DNA of 64,000 nt from Treponema putidum (GCF_000755145.1 NZ_CP009228.1:434001-498000), one strand, 5' to 3'. Positions 16,990-25,988 are shown, numbered from the stretch's first letter. A program made the numbers and translations. The notes: generated by a model from the sequence alone, not told the origin.

Positions 16990-17592
16990 ATGGGTAAGAG
17001 TGAAAATAGAAGACGCGTTAAAATGTACTCCGCTCTTGAAGTTGCAAATATTTGCGGAGTTGTAAATCAAACTGCAATTAACTGGATTAGAAACGGTTAT
17101 TTAAAAGCATTTAATACACCGGGAGGCCAGTATAGGGTATATTATGAAGATTTGCTCTCTTTTATAAAAGAGAGAGGAATGAAGATTCCTCCTGAGCTTC
17201 AGGATTCTTCAAATGATGCCCACTGGAATTCCATAATAGTTATAGATGATGATGCGGTTTTAAATGAGGCTATCTCTTCATTTTTAAACAAAAATCTTCC
17301 TAACTTGACTGTTTACAAATCCCTTGACGGCTTTGATGCGGGGACTCAACTTGTAAAACATAAACCCGGATTTGTTATTTTGGATATAGACCTTCCCGGT
17401 GTCAACGGTAAAGAAATATGCAAAAAAATAAAAACCGACCCTTTTTTTGGACAACCCTATATAATTGTGATTACAGGATTGGATGACGAAACCTTAGAAA
17501 AACAAATGAAAGATTTGGGAGCTGACTCCTTCTTTAGAAAACCTGTAGACTTCAGTGCTATATTAAGGGAAATCAATGAGGTTGTAAACTAG
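16990..17592 (+). CDS. Regulator with N-terminal HTH and C-terminal receiver domain
   Basis: The protein is about 200 residues. Residues 12-62 form a MerR/excisionase-type winged helix (EVANICGVVNQTAINWIRNGYLKAF, then GGQYRVYYEDLLSFI). Residues 80-198 are a response-regulator receiver: acidic pair in VIDDDA (D87, D88), phospho-acceptor in ILDIDLPGVNG (D132), threonine in VITG (T162) and lysine in FRKP (K184). All key receiver residues are intact. The domain order is the reverse of ordinary response regulators. No histidine kinase is nearby, so the phosphodonor is unknown. An ATG at 17023, right before the HTH, is an alternative start. The aldolase-like gene begins 5 nt after the stop. Confidence 0.85.
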   Translation: MGKSENRRRVKMYSALEVANICGVVNQTAINWIRNGYLKAFNTPGGQYRVYYEDLLSFIKERGMKIPPELQDSSNDAHWNSIIVIDDDAVLNEAISSFLNKNLPNLTVYKSLDGFDAGTQLVKHKPGFVILDIDLPGVNGKEICKKIKTDPFFGQPYIIVITGLDDETLEKQMKDLGADSFFRKPVDFSAILREINEVVN

Positions 17593-17597
17593 AGCGG

Positions 17598-18785
17598 ATG
17601 ACCCTTGATGAAGCAAAAAGTATTATAATAGAAACGGGAAAAAGACTTTTAAAGTCTGGCTTGACTGTACGGACATGGGGAAATGTCAGTATGCGTTTAG
17701 ATGATAGTACTTTTGCTATTACACCTTCCGGATATAGTTATGAGAATTTAAAACCTGAACACATAGTAGTTCTTAACATAAATAAGCCAGAGAGTTCAGG
17801 GCCTATCAAACCTTCTTCAGAACGTTTTGTTCATGCAAGCCTTTATAAGGCTGACAAAAGTATAAAGTTTATAATTCATACACATCAAAAATTTGCCTCT
17901 GCTATTTCGGGATGCTATTCTTCTATTCCTGTTGAAAATGAAGCACTTCGTTCATTATTGGGTCCATCCGTTCCTGTGGCACGGTATGCTCCTGCCGGAA
18001 CAAAAAGAATAGCACGGCATATTGTAAAGTGTTTAACAAAACCTGCCGGAGCGGTAATTATGGCTCAGCATGGGGCAGTTTGTTTCGGAGCGAATGCAGA
18101 TGAGGCCTTTGCTCAAGCTGATGCATTGGAAGAGCTTTGCCGTAATTTAATTTTTTCGGAAGCACCTGCCCTGTCCCTTGCTTATCGGCGGCACGAAAGA
18201 AAGGCTATGCAGCCGCTGATTAATTTTTATTCAAGCTGCCGCGAAGGGGATTACTGTACCGTTTACGATAAAAATACAAATATTACCGTTTGCAAGCTGG
18301 ATATAAAATCAGGAAACATAATTGAAGGCCTTTTTGATTTTCAAGCCGATTTACATAGACGTATATATGATGAGTACCCTGATATTAATTTTATAGAGCA
18401 AAGCTCTCAAGCCGCAGCTCTTTTTGTTTCAAAAAAAATGAACAAGGATAACCGTATACCCGCTTTTTTGGATGATTTTGCCCAGATTGCCGGCGAAAAT
18501 ATTTTTTTAGTTCCATTTTTTGAAAACAGAGCTGAAGAAATGAGCAGCGGAATAGTAGATGCTTTAAAAAATAGGTCTTGCGTGTTGGTATACGAAAGCG
18601 GAGCCCTTTGTTGTGTTTCGGATAAGGATGATATTAAGGCCTTAAAAGAAATATTGGAAAAGAACCTTTTGGCACTTGTTCTTTCATGGAAATTTAAAAA
18701 TTATTTTCCTATCAGCCGTAGAAGTGCAAAAAAAATGCGGAAGGGTTATATCGGCGGCTACTCTAAAATGGGGCTAAAGATTTAG
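17598..18785 (+). CDS. Class II aldolase/adducin family protein with degenerate second copy
   Basis: The protein is 395 residues, about twice the usual length. Residues 1-190 form a class II aldolase domain: GNVSMRL, TPSGYSYENL, an acidic residue in SSERFVHASLY (E76), the metal ligands of IHTHQ (H94, H96) and a third histidine in AQHGAV (H158). Such enzymes cleave or epimerise sugar phosphates. Residues 200-395 look like a second copy in which the HTH motif has become EQSSQAAA and the later histidine is missing, so it is unlikely to bind metal. The substrate cannot be predicted. The gene sits 5 nt after the HTH-receiver gene with no strong ribosome-binding site. Confidence 0.8.
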   Translation: MTLDEAKSIIIETGKRLLKSGLTVRTWGNVSMRLDDSTFAITPSGYSYENLKPEHIVVLNINKPESSGPIKPSSERFVHASLYKADKSIKFIIHTHQKFASAISGCYSSIPVENEALRSLLGPSVPVARYAPAGTKRIARHIVKCLTKPAGAVIMAQHGAVCFGANADEAFAQADALEELCRNLIFSEAPALSLAYRRHERKAMQPLINFYSSCREGDYCTVYDKNTNITVCKLDIKSGNIIEGLFDFQADLHRRIYDEYPDINFIEQSSQAAALFVSKKMNKDNRIPAFLDDFAQIAGENIFLVPFFENRAEEMSSGIVDALKNRSCVLVYESGALCCVSDKDDIKALKEILEKNLLALVLSWKFKNYFPISRRSAKKMRKGYIGGYSKMGLKI

Positions 18786-18796
18786 GAGATTATGTT

Positions 18797-19996
18797 ATGG
18801 TAAAAAAACTTTTAATTATAATTTTTATTCTTCTTTTATTCGGTTGTAGCAGAGAAACGCTTGCAGAACTTGAGAGGGAAGAAAAGTTTAGCCTTAATTA
18901 CGGTTTGTTTGAAAATGAACTTAATCTTTTTAATTTGACCAGTACCTATCCCCGCCCTGACACTCAGATATTAATGAAAGACGGTATATTTTATATAGTC
19001 AATTCCGGAGGGCAAAAAATTTTAAGGCTTTCTTCATTCGGGGATTTGCTTACATTTTTTTATAATCCCGAAACAAATATGGAGCCCTCTCTTATGCAGA
19101 ATAATCCTCAGGATGTTAAGGCTTCTACAAGGGGATCCGTTAAATATCCTTTTAATCATCCTGCTCTTTTAACCGTTACGGCTTCCAAGCACCTTTTTGT
19201 TGTAGATTCCGTTTTGGATGACAGGATTGAATATGACCATGAAGAAAATTTGGCTTTAAGGGATGTAATTTTGCATTTCGATGAAAACGGCAATTTTATC
19301 GATTATTTGGGTCAAGAAGGTTTTGGCGGAACTCCTTTTCCGTCCATTGAAGGGATTCATACGAATTCTTCTAACGATATAATCGTAGTGTGCCGAACAC
19401 AGACAAGTTTAAAAATTTATTGGTATAATAACAAGGGCGACTTGCTATATAAGATACCTATCTTTTTTAATGCAGTACCTAATCCATACGAAGGTTCCGA
19501 TAAAGTATTTTCTTCGATAGATAAAATAATCCCCGATTTTAATGAGCTTTATTTATATATTAAAATTGACTACTACATTGAAGAAAAGGATGCTGCAACT
19601 AAGGCTAACCTCGGGGTAAGTTACGATAAAAGCTGTCTTTATTTTTTAAATATTAAAACCGGTAAGTATGACAAAAAAATGGATATAGATGCCTATGAGG
19701 AAATCGAAACATCAGGAACTGAAACTTTTACTTTTAAAAAAGTTTATGAAATGGCGGGCATTACAGAAAGTAATTGGTGCTGCTTATTGACACCTACCAA
19801 TAAAGGTTATGCCCTTCAGATGATGAATTTAAAATCTCAAAAAAAATATAAAAAAGATTTGATTGTTTCAAGTGATGAAACGGTTTATAATACCTTTCAT
19901 GTTTCTTCTAAGGGAATTATTTCGGCTCTTCTTGCCAGAGACGATAAGGCCTTAATTGTATGGTGGCGGGCAGATAAAATTATCGGAGATAAATAA
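18797..19996 (+). CDS. Putative lipoprotein, beta-propeller-like
   Basis: The protein is 399 residues. A lipoprotein signal ends in LLFGC, giving a lipidated Cys17. The mature part contains repeated strand-turn segments such as GIFYIVNSGGQKILRLSSFGDLL, LFVVDSVLDDR and ILHFDENGNFIDYLGQEGFGG that resemble NHL or six-bladed propeller repeats; this is inference from the pattern. The ATG follows TAGGAGA. The next gene overlaps its stop codon in an ATGA-type junction, so the two are translationally coupled. Confidence 0.75.
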   Translation: MVKKLLIIIFILLLFGCSRETLAELEREEKFSLNYGLFENELNLFNLTSTYPRPDTQILMKDGIFYIVNSGGQKILRLSSFGDLLTFFYNPETNMEPSLMQNNPQDVKASTRGSVKYPFNHPALLTVTASKHLFVVDSVLDDRIEYDHEENLALRDVILHFDENGNFIDYLGQEGFGGTPFPSIEGIHTNSSNDIIVVCRTQTSLKIYWYNNKGDLLYKIPIFFNAVPNPYEGSDKVFSSIDKIIPDFNELYLYIKIDYYIEEKDAATKANLGVSYDKSCLYFLNIKTGKYDKKMDIDAYEEIETSGTETFTFKKVYEMAGITESNWCCLLTPTNKGYALQMMNLKSQKKYKKDLIVSSDETVYNTFHVSSKGIISALLARDDKALIVWWRADKIIGDK

Positions 19997-20565
19997 TGAA
20001 TGATGATCTATTCGAAAAAAGAGATTCTTCTTCGCGTGAAGTTTTTACCCGCTATAATAGAGAAGATAGAATTAAAAAGGCCTCAGAAAAGGTCAGACAA
20101 TTACATGATCCGGATTTTATAAGAAAAAGAAGTTTTATAAAAAGCGTAACCGAAAATCGGGGCTTAAGGTCAGTATTTTTTGTTATAGTTGTTCTTGTAA
20201 GTATAAACATTGCTTTTTTTGTTACCCGTTCCGACAAAAATAACGGCCGAATTTATGGAATAAAAACTGAGCTAAAGTCCTTTATTTACCAAGATAGGGC
20301 CTTGGCAAATTTGCTTTTGAATGAAAATACTAAATTTTTAGAAAGTTTAAAAGAAGGTGAAGAAAAAGACGGAGCCTTGGTAAGAGTAAACTTTATTTTT
20401 TTGGATGATAAAGGAACCAAATTATCGTCTTCGCTCCAGACAGGTATTTACATGGGTACCGAGCTTAGGTTTTCTTCTCAAGATGAATCCGGAAACGCAA
20501 AAAAGGTTCAGGCCGAAATTTATATTAAAGAAAAACTTTTGGTTTTATCGTCAAAAATAAAATGA
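19996..20565 (+). CDS. Single-pass membrane protein, unknown function
   Basis: The protein is 189 residues. A basic, charged N-terminus of about 50 residues is followed by one membrane segment (SVFFVIVVLVSINIAFFV, about 54-73) and an extracytoplasmic domain of roughly 115 residues. Its start overlaps the stop of the lipoprotein gene, suggesting the two products work together at the inner membrane or periplasm. I do not recognise the family. Confidence 0.7.
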   Translation: MNDDLFEKRDSSSREVFTRYNREDRIKKASEKVRQLHDPDFIRKRSFIKSVTENRGLRSVFFVIVVLVSINIAFFVTRSDKNNGRIYGIKTELKSFIYQDRALANLLLNENTKFLESLKEGEEKDGALVRVNFIFLDDKGTKLSSSLQTGIYMGTELRFSSQDESGNAKKVQAEIYIKEKLLVLSSKIK

Positions 20566-20572
20566 GAAAAAA

Positions 20573-21474
20573 ATGAGTGTGAATAAAAAATATAAGTGCC
20601 GATTATGCAAGGAATGTAACGGAAAGGCCTGCATAGGAGAACTCCCCGGAATGGGCGGTGTCTTTGAAAACTCTAATTTTATTTTAAACTGTGCAGAATG
20701 GAAAAATTACTATACCTCTGATTCCTATCCTATACCTAGGCTCCGCCTTGCTCCTATTACAGGAGCTGTAGAAAACATCGGCTATGAGGACGAAAGACTG
20801 TTTTATTTTGACCTTATAAGGTCTTCGGTTAGGGCAGGCTTAGCTCTAAGTATCGGCGACGGCTATCCCGACTTAAAACTTTTTTCAGGAATTGAAGCCT
20901 TAAAGGATGTTAAAAAAAAGGGGCTGTTTTTTTAAAGCCCTATCCTCAAATGAAACTCTTTGAAAGAATTGAGGGCTCAATGGAGGTCTCAGAAATTATC
21001 GGAGTAGACACGGATGCTTATAATATAGTAACTATGCGGAATCTTGTTCACCTTGAAAAAAAGAGCGCAAAAGATTTGGCTGCTTTAAAAAAATATGCCA
21101 AGCTCCCCTTTGCCGTTAAGGGAGTATTTACTTTACATGATATCGAAGTTATAAAAGAACTCAAACCCGACATTGCCGTAATTTCAAATCATGGAGGCCG
21201 TATTGAAACCGATAGGGGAAGCGTTGCCTCATTTGTTCATGCCCATTTAAAAGAGATAAAAAAATATGCAGGCGAGGTTTGGGCTGACGGCGGCTTACGA
21301 AAAAGAGAAGATTTTATAGCTGCTTCTTCTTTAGGTGTTGAAGAAGTTTTAATAGGCCGCCCCTGTATTACAGCCCTTTTAAGGGATAGAGAGAACGGCA
21401 TAAAAAATTTTATCGATTCTATTTTAAGTAAAAATTTAAATCAAGAACTTCCGCTGCCGTTTAAGGAGTTTTGA
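20573..21474 (+). pseudogene. FMN-dependent alpha-hydroxy acid dehydrogenase, split by one frame break
   Basis: Two frames, 20573-20935 and 20950-21474, together encode about 300 residues of one protein. The first has the family's N-terminal CxxCxGxxC cluster (CKECNGKACIGELPGMGG). The second has SNHGGR with the active-site histidine, WADGGLRKREDF and VLIGRP, the FMN-phosphate site. Reading shifts by -1 near the A8 run at 20912-20919; the joined protein would then read KKKGAVFLKPYPQMKLFERI. The run forms A AAA AAG in the zero frame, the dnaX-type slippery heptamer, with AAAGGA just upstream. It may therefore be a one-base sequencing or mutational deletion, or a programmed frameshift. The substrate is unknown; relatives include lactate and other 2-hydroxyacid oxidases. 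Confidence 0.75.
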
Positions 21475-21480
21475 AAAATT

Positions 21481-22218
21481 GTGAAGACCCGTTTAGATAG
21501 AATATTGGCCCTCAGTGGTTTAGGCTCCAGAAATGATGTAAAAAAAATGATACGTAAAAAAAACTGCTGCGTGGACGGGGAGCGTATTGTTTCCCCTTCT
21601 TTTATTTTGGATACTGACCTAAATAAAATAACTATAGACGGACAGCCTCTTATGTTGAGGACAAATGTCTATCTTATGTTTAATAAGCCCCAAGGCTGTG
21701 TAACTTCGACAAGCGATCCCGTACATAAAACCGTAATGGATTATATAAAGGCTCCCTTTGACGGGATGAAGTTATTTCCCATGGGGCGGCTGGATATAGA
21801 CACAGAAGGCCTTTTGATTATTACCGATGACGGAGAGATTACCCACAAGATTACCTCGCCTAAGTCGGGAACTGTAAAGACTTATTATCTGGAGTTAAGC
21901 CGGGAGCCTTCCGATGAAGAATTTAAAAATTATTGTGAAGAGTTTAAAAAAGGAATTGAGCTAAAAAACGGTTATAAGTGTCTCCCTGCAAAATTCGAAA
22001 AATGTGAAAACAAAACAGGTTCTTTTAAAAGCGGATTTTTAATGCACATAACCGAAGGAAAATTCCATCAGGTAAAAAAAATGTGCCTAAGCATAGGGAA
22101 TGAGCTTTGTTACCTGCGCCGAATTGCAGTCGGTTCAATAGTTTTAGATGAAACTTTAAAGACCGGAGAATACCGAGAACTTTCTACCGAAGAAATTGAT
22201 TCCCTCAGAGAATATTGA
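21481..22218 (+). CDS. rsuA: 16S rRNA pseudouridine synthase, RsuA family
   Basis: The protein is 245 residues. An N-terminal S4 RNA-binding domain (RLDRILALSGLGSRNDVKKMI) precedes the catalytic domain, with LMFNKPQGCVTS and the active-site motif GRLDIDTEGLL (catalytic D105). A later segment, EGKFHQVKKMC, is typical of the RsuA/RluB/E/F subgroup. It should make one pseudouridine in rRNA. The GTG start is 6 nt after the preceding stop. A 15-bp bidirectional terminator follows directly. Confidence 0.9.
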   Translation: MKTRLDRILALSGLGSRNDVKKMIRKKNCCVDGERIVSPSFILDTDLNKITIDGQPLMLRTNVYLMFNKPQGCVTSTSDPVHKTVMDYIKAPFDGMKLFPMGRLDIDTEGLLIITDDGEITHKITSPKSGTVKTYYLELSREPSDEEFKNYCEEFKKGIELKNGYKCLPAKFEKCENKTGSFKSGFLMHITEGKFHQVKKMCLSIGNELCYLRRIAVGSIVLDETLKTGEYRELSTEEIDSLREY

Positions 22219-22260
22219 GCACTCTAAAAACTGATGTTTTTAGAGTGCTCCTTAAATTTT
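22217..22260. terminator. Bidirectional terminator between rsuA and tyrS
   Basis: GAGCACTCTAAAAAC (22217-22231), loop TGAT and GTTTTTAGAGTGCTC (22236-22250) form a perfect 15-bp stem overlapping the rsuA stop codon, with an AT-rich tail. It lies between two converging genes. Confidence 0.85.
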
Positions 22261-22268
22261 AAACTTTG

Positions 22269-23489
22269 CTAGCTGAAAATTATCCTCATAAAGCGTTTTT
22301 TACCGGCACGCAAAATCATCTCATTGTCCTTGTCAAGTTTTTCTTTCCCGATTATAGCTTTGGTGTCCGAAATTTTTTCTTCGTTTATAAAGGCTCCCCC
22401 CTGCTCGACAAGGCGGCGGGCATCGCTTTTGGTGGAGGCAAGTCCGGCTTCGGCAAAGAGGTCAATAACACCGATACCCTCATTTAATTTTAAAAGACTT
22501 AAATTTACCGTAGGCATGGCTTCTTTATTTCCGCCGCCCGAAAAAGCCGCCCTTGCGCCTTCCAAGGCTTTTTCCGCTTCTTCTTTTCCGTGAATAAGGG
22601 CTGTAACTTCAAAGGCTAATCTTTCCTTAGCCTTGTTTATGTCTCCTGCGCAAACAGTTTTTATTTCTTCTATAGGAATGAATGTAAAAAGAAGCATAAA
22701 CTTTTCGACATCGGCGTCGGCTGTGTTTCTCCAATATTGGAAAAAATCGTAGGGAGAAACAAGGGCAGGATCCAAGAAGAGCGCACCCTTTTCGCTCTTC
22801 CCCATTTTTTGGCCGTCGGCTCTTGTAACCAGAGAGAAGGTGAGGGCAAAAACTTCGCCGCCTCCCTTTCTGCGGATAAGGTCGCTTCCTGCAACCATGT
22901 TTCCCCACTGGTCATCACCGCCTATCTGGAGTTCAATATTGTAGTTTTGATTGAGCATTAAAAAGTCATAGCTTTGCAAAAGCTGATAATTAAATTCCAA
23001 AAAGGATAGCCCCGTTTCCATTCTTTTTTTGTAGGCTTCAAAGCTGAGCATTTTATTGACCGAAAAGTGAGAACCTATATCGCGTAAAAAATCGATGTAG
23101 TTTAAATCGGCAAGCCAATCCTTGTTATTGGCAAAACGTACATTTTCAATATCTTCCGCTAAAAATTTTTCAATCTGTTTTTGAATTGAAGCTGCATTTT
23201 TATCGAGTTCATCATAAGAAAGCATCTTACGCATTTCGGTTTTTCCCGACGGGTCGCCTATTCGGGATGTACCTCCGCCGACTAAAACAATACCCCTATG
23301 CCCTTCACGGCATAAATGCTTTAAGGCAAAAATCGGAACCATGTGTCCTATGTGTAAGCTGGGGCCTGTCGGATCGCTGCCCGTGTAAAAGGCTATTTGC
23401 CCCTTGTCCATTCTATCGGAAAGGGCTTCCAAATCGGTACATTGCTGAATAAATCCCCTCTCCTGTAATATTTTTAATGCTTTGTTCAT
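22269..23489 (-). CDS. tyrS: Tyrosyl-tRNA synthetase
   Basis: The protein is 406 residues. Class I signatures are YTGSDPTGPSLHIGHMVP (HIGH motif) and KMGKS (KMSKS motif). The tyrosine/tRNA-binding region QIGGDDQWGNMVAGSDLIRR is present, and a C-terminal S4-like domain contains DARRLVEQGGAFIN. It charges tRNA-Tyr. The start MNKALKIL at 23489 is preferred because a -10 element overlaps the upstream extension of the frame; the predicted transcript would be leaderless. Confidence 0.96.
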   Translation of the reverse strand: MNKALKILQERGFIQQCTDLEALSDRMDKGQIAFYTGSDPTGPSLHIGHMVPIFALKHLCREGHRGIVLVGGGTSRIGDPSGKTEMRKMLSYDELDKNAASIQKQIEKFLAEDIENVRFANNKDWLADLNYIDFLRDIGSHFSVNKMLSFEAYKKRMETGLSFLEFNYQLLQSYDFLMLNQNYNIELQIGGDDQWGNMVAGSDLIRRKGGGEVFALTFSLVTRADGQKMGKSEKGALFLDPALVSPYDFFQYWRNTADADVEKFMLLFTFIPIEEIKTVCAGDINKAKERLAFEVTALIHGKEEAEKALEGARAAFSGGGNKEAMPTVNLSLLKLNEGIGVIDLFAEAGLASTKSDARRLVEQGGAFINEEKISDTKAIIGKEKLDKDNEMILRAGKKRFMRIIFS

Positions 23490-23495
23490 ATTTCG

Positions 23496-23524
23496 ACTAT
23501 ACAATAATTTTTAGCTTAGGTCAA
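23496..23524 (-). promoter_or_regulatory. Sigma-70 promoter of tyrS, probable leaderless start
   Basis: On the minus strand TTGACC (23524-23519), a 17-nt spacer and TATAGT (23501-23496) are followed by only six bases before the ATG. Transcription would start at the start codon. No Shine-Dalgarno sequence is present. Confidence 0.7.
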
Positions 23525-23566
23525 CAGAGTAAGATTATCGCTATATTTTGTTTTAGTCTTAGGTAT

Positions 23567-23595
23567 TTGAATTTTTTTGCGATTTATAGTATCAT
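23567..23595 (+). promoter_or_regulatory. Probable promoter of pyk
   Basis: TTGAAT (23567-23572), a 17-nt spacer and TATCAT (23590-23595) lie 26 nt before the pyk ATG, which has a GGAGG ribosome-binding site. Confidence 0.5.
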
Positions 23596-23621
23596 ATTTA
23601 AATAAGTTTTGGAGGAATCTT

Positions 23622-25037
23622 ATGAAAAAAACAAAAATCGTATGTACAATAGGTCCTGCATCCGAATCAGAAAGAGTATTAACCGAAATGTTCAAGGCAG
23701 GTCTAAATGTCTGCCGCCTTAATTTTTCACATGGGAGCCATGAAGAACATCAGGTTAAAATAGATCGAATAAAAAAAATCAGAGAAGAACTCAAAATGCC
23801 TGTGGCTATCTTACTCGATACAAAGGGGCCTGAAATCAGATTGGGAATTTTTGAAAAACCCGTAGAGATTGTCCAAGGACAGGAATTTATCATTACAACC
23901 CGTGACCTAGTAGGCACAAATCAAATATGCAGCATCTCATATAAAAATATCGCTGCCGAAATTAAACCTAAAAACCGCATCCTCATAAATGACGGAATGC
24001 TGGAATTACAGGTCATTGATGTTTTGAACGATACGGACATAGAATGCGTAGCCATAAACTCAGGCACTTTAACCAGCCGAAAGGGGGTCAATATTCCTGG
24101 CCTTAGAGTAAACCTTCCGTACATGAGTGAAAAAGATATTGCCGACATCGAATTCGGAATTGAAAATGATGTCGATTTTATCGCTGCATCCTTTACTCAA
24201 AGAGCTGACGATATTATTCAAATAAGAAAACTTTTAGAAAAACATAAAAGCAAGATCGGCATTATCGCAAAAATAGAAAATCAAGAAGGTTTGGACAACA
24301 TAGATGAGATTTTAGCGGAAGCCGACGGAATAATGGTAGCCCGCGGAGATATGGGTGTAGAAATAGAACCCGAAAAAATTCCTCATCTTCAAAAACAGCT
24401 GATAAAAAAGGCAAATATCGCAGGAAAGCCGGTTATAACCGCAACACAGATGCTGGAATCTATGACACATAATTTAAGGCCGACCCGGGCCGAAGTTACG
24501 GATGTTGCAAACGCCATCCTTGACGGCACCTCGGCCGTTATGCTTTCAGGAGAAACGGCAGCAGGAGAATACCCCGTCGAAACGGTTGCTATGATGAATT
24601 CCATAGCCCTCTCTATTGAAGAGACTATGGATTATGAAAAACTTTTTCTTGAAAATGCTTCCTTGCATGAGATCTCAATAACAAATGCCATTGCAAGAGC
24701 TACTTGCTCCACTGCCCTAGCCCTTGATGCAAATGCAATTATAACCGCATCAGCTTCAGGAATAACGCCGAGAGCTATTTCAAAGTTTAAACCAAAGGTA
24801 CCGATTATCGCCGTAACGGAATCCCCTAATGTTATGAGGAAACTAGCCCTCGACTGGGATGTATACCCCGTCTTAGCCGATCCTATAAAATCAACCGATA
24901 ATATGTTCGATGTTTGTTCGCAAATTGCAAAAAACACAGGCCATGTAAAAAAAGGCGATATAGCAATCCTTACGGCAGGTATTCCTATAGGTAAGGCAGG
25001 TTCTACAAACCTGTTAAAAGTAGAAATAATAGAATAA
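23622..25037 (+). CDS. pyk: Pyruvate kinase
   Basis: The protein is 471 residues and makes pyruvate and ATP from PEP and ADP in glycolysis. It has the N-terminal KTKIVCTIGPASES, LNFSHGSHEEH, the ALLDTKGPEIR-type segment, the catalytic lysine motif GIIAKIENQEGLDNIDEIL, MVARGDMGVE and ATQMLESM, followed by the C-terminal domain. The ATG at 23622 follows GGAGG; the upstream extension of the frame is non-coding. The presence of a complete pyruvate kinase means the PPDK-like protein is not needed for this step. Confidence 0.97.
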   Translation: MKKTKIVCTIGPASESERVLTEMFKAGLNVCRLNFSHGSHEEHQVKIDRIKKIREELKMPVAILLDTKGPEIRLGIFEKPVEIVQGQEFIITTRDLVGTNQICSISYKNIAAEIKPKNRILINDGMLELQVIDVLNDTDIECVAINSGTLTSRKGVNIPGLRVNLPYMSEKDIADIEFGIENDVDFIAASFTQRADDIIQIRKLLEKHKSKIGIIAKIENQEGLDNIDEILAEADGIMVARGDMGVEIEPEKIPHLQKQLIKKANIAGKPVITATQMLESMTHNLRPTRAEVTDVANAILDGTSAVMLSGETAAGEYPVETVAMMNSIALSIEETMDYEKLFLENASLHEISITNAIARATCSTALALDANAIITASASGITPRAISKFKPKVPIIAVTESPNVMRKLALDWDVYPVLADPIKSTDNMFDVCSQIAKNTGHVKKGDIAILTAGIPIGKAGSTNLLKVEIIE

Positions 25038-25049
25038 GGTAGTTAAACT

Positions 25050-25988
25050 ATGGAAAAAAAATATGCTCTTTTAATTGACGGAGACAACATTGCCCCTTCT
25101 TATCTTGACTCGATAATTTCAGAAGTTTCAAAAGAGGGCGATGTTTTAATAAAAAGACTTTACGGAGACTGGACAACACCCAATATGAACGGTTGGAAAA
25201 ATTCGCTTGAAAAAGTACCTATCCGGCCTGTACAGCAATTTAGAAACGGCCCCAACGCCACAGACAACACAATCATAATGGATGCGGTAGAACTTGCAAA
25301 CACAAATCAGGGAATAAATGCAGTCTGCATAGTTTCTACAGATTCCGACTACTACAGCCTTGCCCTCAAATTGAGAGAATACGGACTATATGTTCTAGGA
25401 ATAGGAAGATCAAATGCAAAACCGCTTTGGGTAAATGCCTGTAACGAATTTAAGTATCTTGAAAACTTTGATGAAGCGGAAGAATATGAAGAAGATTCCA
25501 AAACGGGTAAAAAATTTAAATCCCTTGACGACCTTATCTGCCATGCTTACAGAAATTCCCGCATGACCGAAGAAGGATGGGTAAGTCTTTCCGACCTAGG
25601 AAATTCTATAAGAAACTTTATGCCTGAATTCGATCCCCGCTCCTATAGCCACAACACCTTACGCGAAATAATCGATGCCTTGTCCGATGACTTTGAATTA
25701 AGATCGGATGACAGGGTTCCTCCCAATTATTGGATAAAGGCTATAGACCGCAAAAATGAAACCCCCAAGGTAAAAGGAAAAATAAAACGGCTTATGAACC
25801 GCTACGGCATTATCGAAAACGAAAACGGAGACTTTTTCTTTTCGTTTACAAACATCGATAAAAAATGCCGAGATAAGTTGATAAAAGAAGGAACAGCCGT
25901 AAAGTTCAGAGTGTTTAAAATGCCTAATCCTAAGGGCGGAGATTCAGCCGACAGAAACGGCAAGGCTGCCGAAATCGAAATAATATAA
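25050..25988 (+). CDS. NYN-LOTUS-cold-shock domain RNA-binding protein
   Basis: The protein is 312 residues. Residues 4-138 are a NYN (PIN-like) ribonuclease domain with acidic residues in LLIDGDNI (D10, D12), TDNTIIMD (D72, D78) and STDSDY (D98, D100). Residues about 157-230 form an OST-HTH/LOTUS domain (LICHAYRNSRMTEEGWVSLSDLG, ending NYWIK). Residues about 241-312 resemble a cold-shock OB fold: KGKIKRLMNRYGIIENENG, FFFSFTNI and VKFRVF. This suggests an RNA endonuclease or RNA-handling protein with two added RNA-binding modules. It starts 12 nt after pyk with a weak ribosome-binding site and may share its transcript. Confidence 0.85.
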   Translation: MEKKYALLIDGDNIAPSYLDSIISEVSKEGDVLIKRLYGDWTTPNMNGWKNSLEKVPIRPVQQFRNGPNATDNTIIMDAVELANTNQGINAVCIVSTDSDYYSLALKLREYGLYVLGIGRSNAKPLWVNACNEFKYLENFDEAEEYEEDSKTGKKFKSLDDLICHAYRNSRMTEEGWVSLSDLGNSIRNFMPEFDPRSYSHNTLREIIDALSDDFELRSDDRVPPNYWIKAIDRKNETPKVKGKIKRLMNRYGIIENENGDFFFSFTNIDKKCRDKLIKEGTAVKFRVFKMPNPKGGDSADRNGKAAEIEII

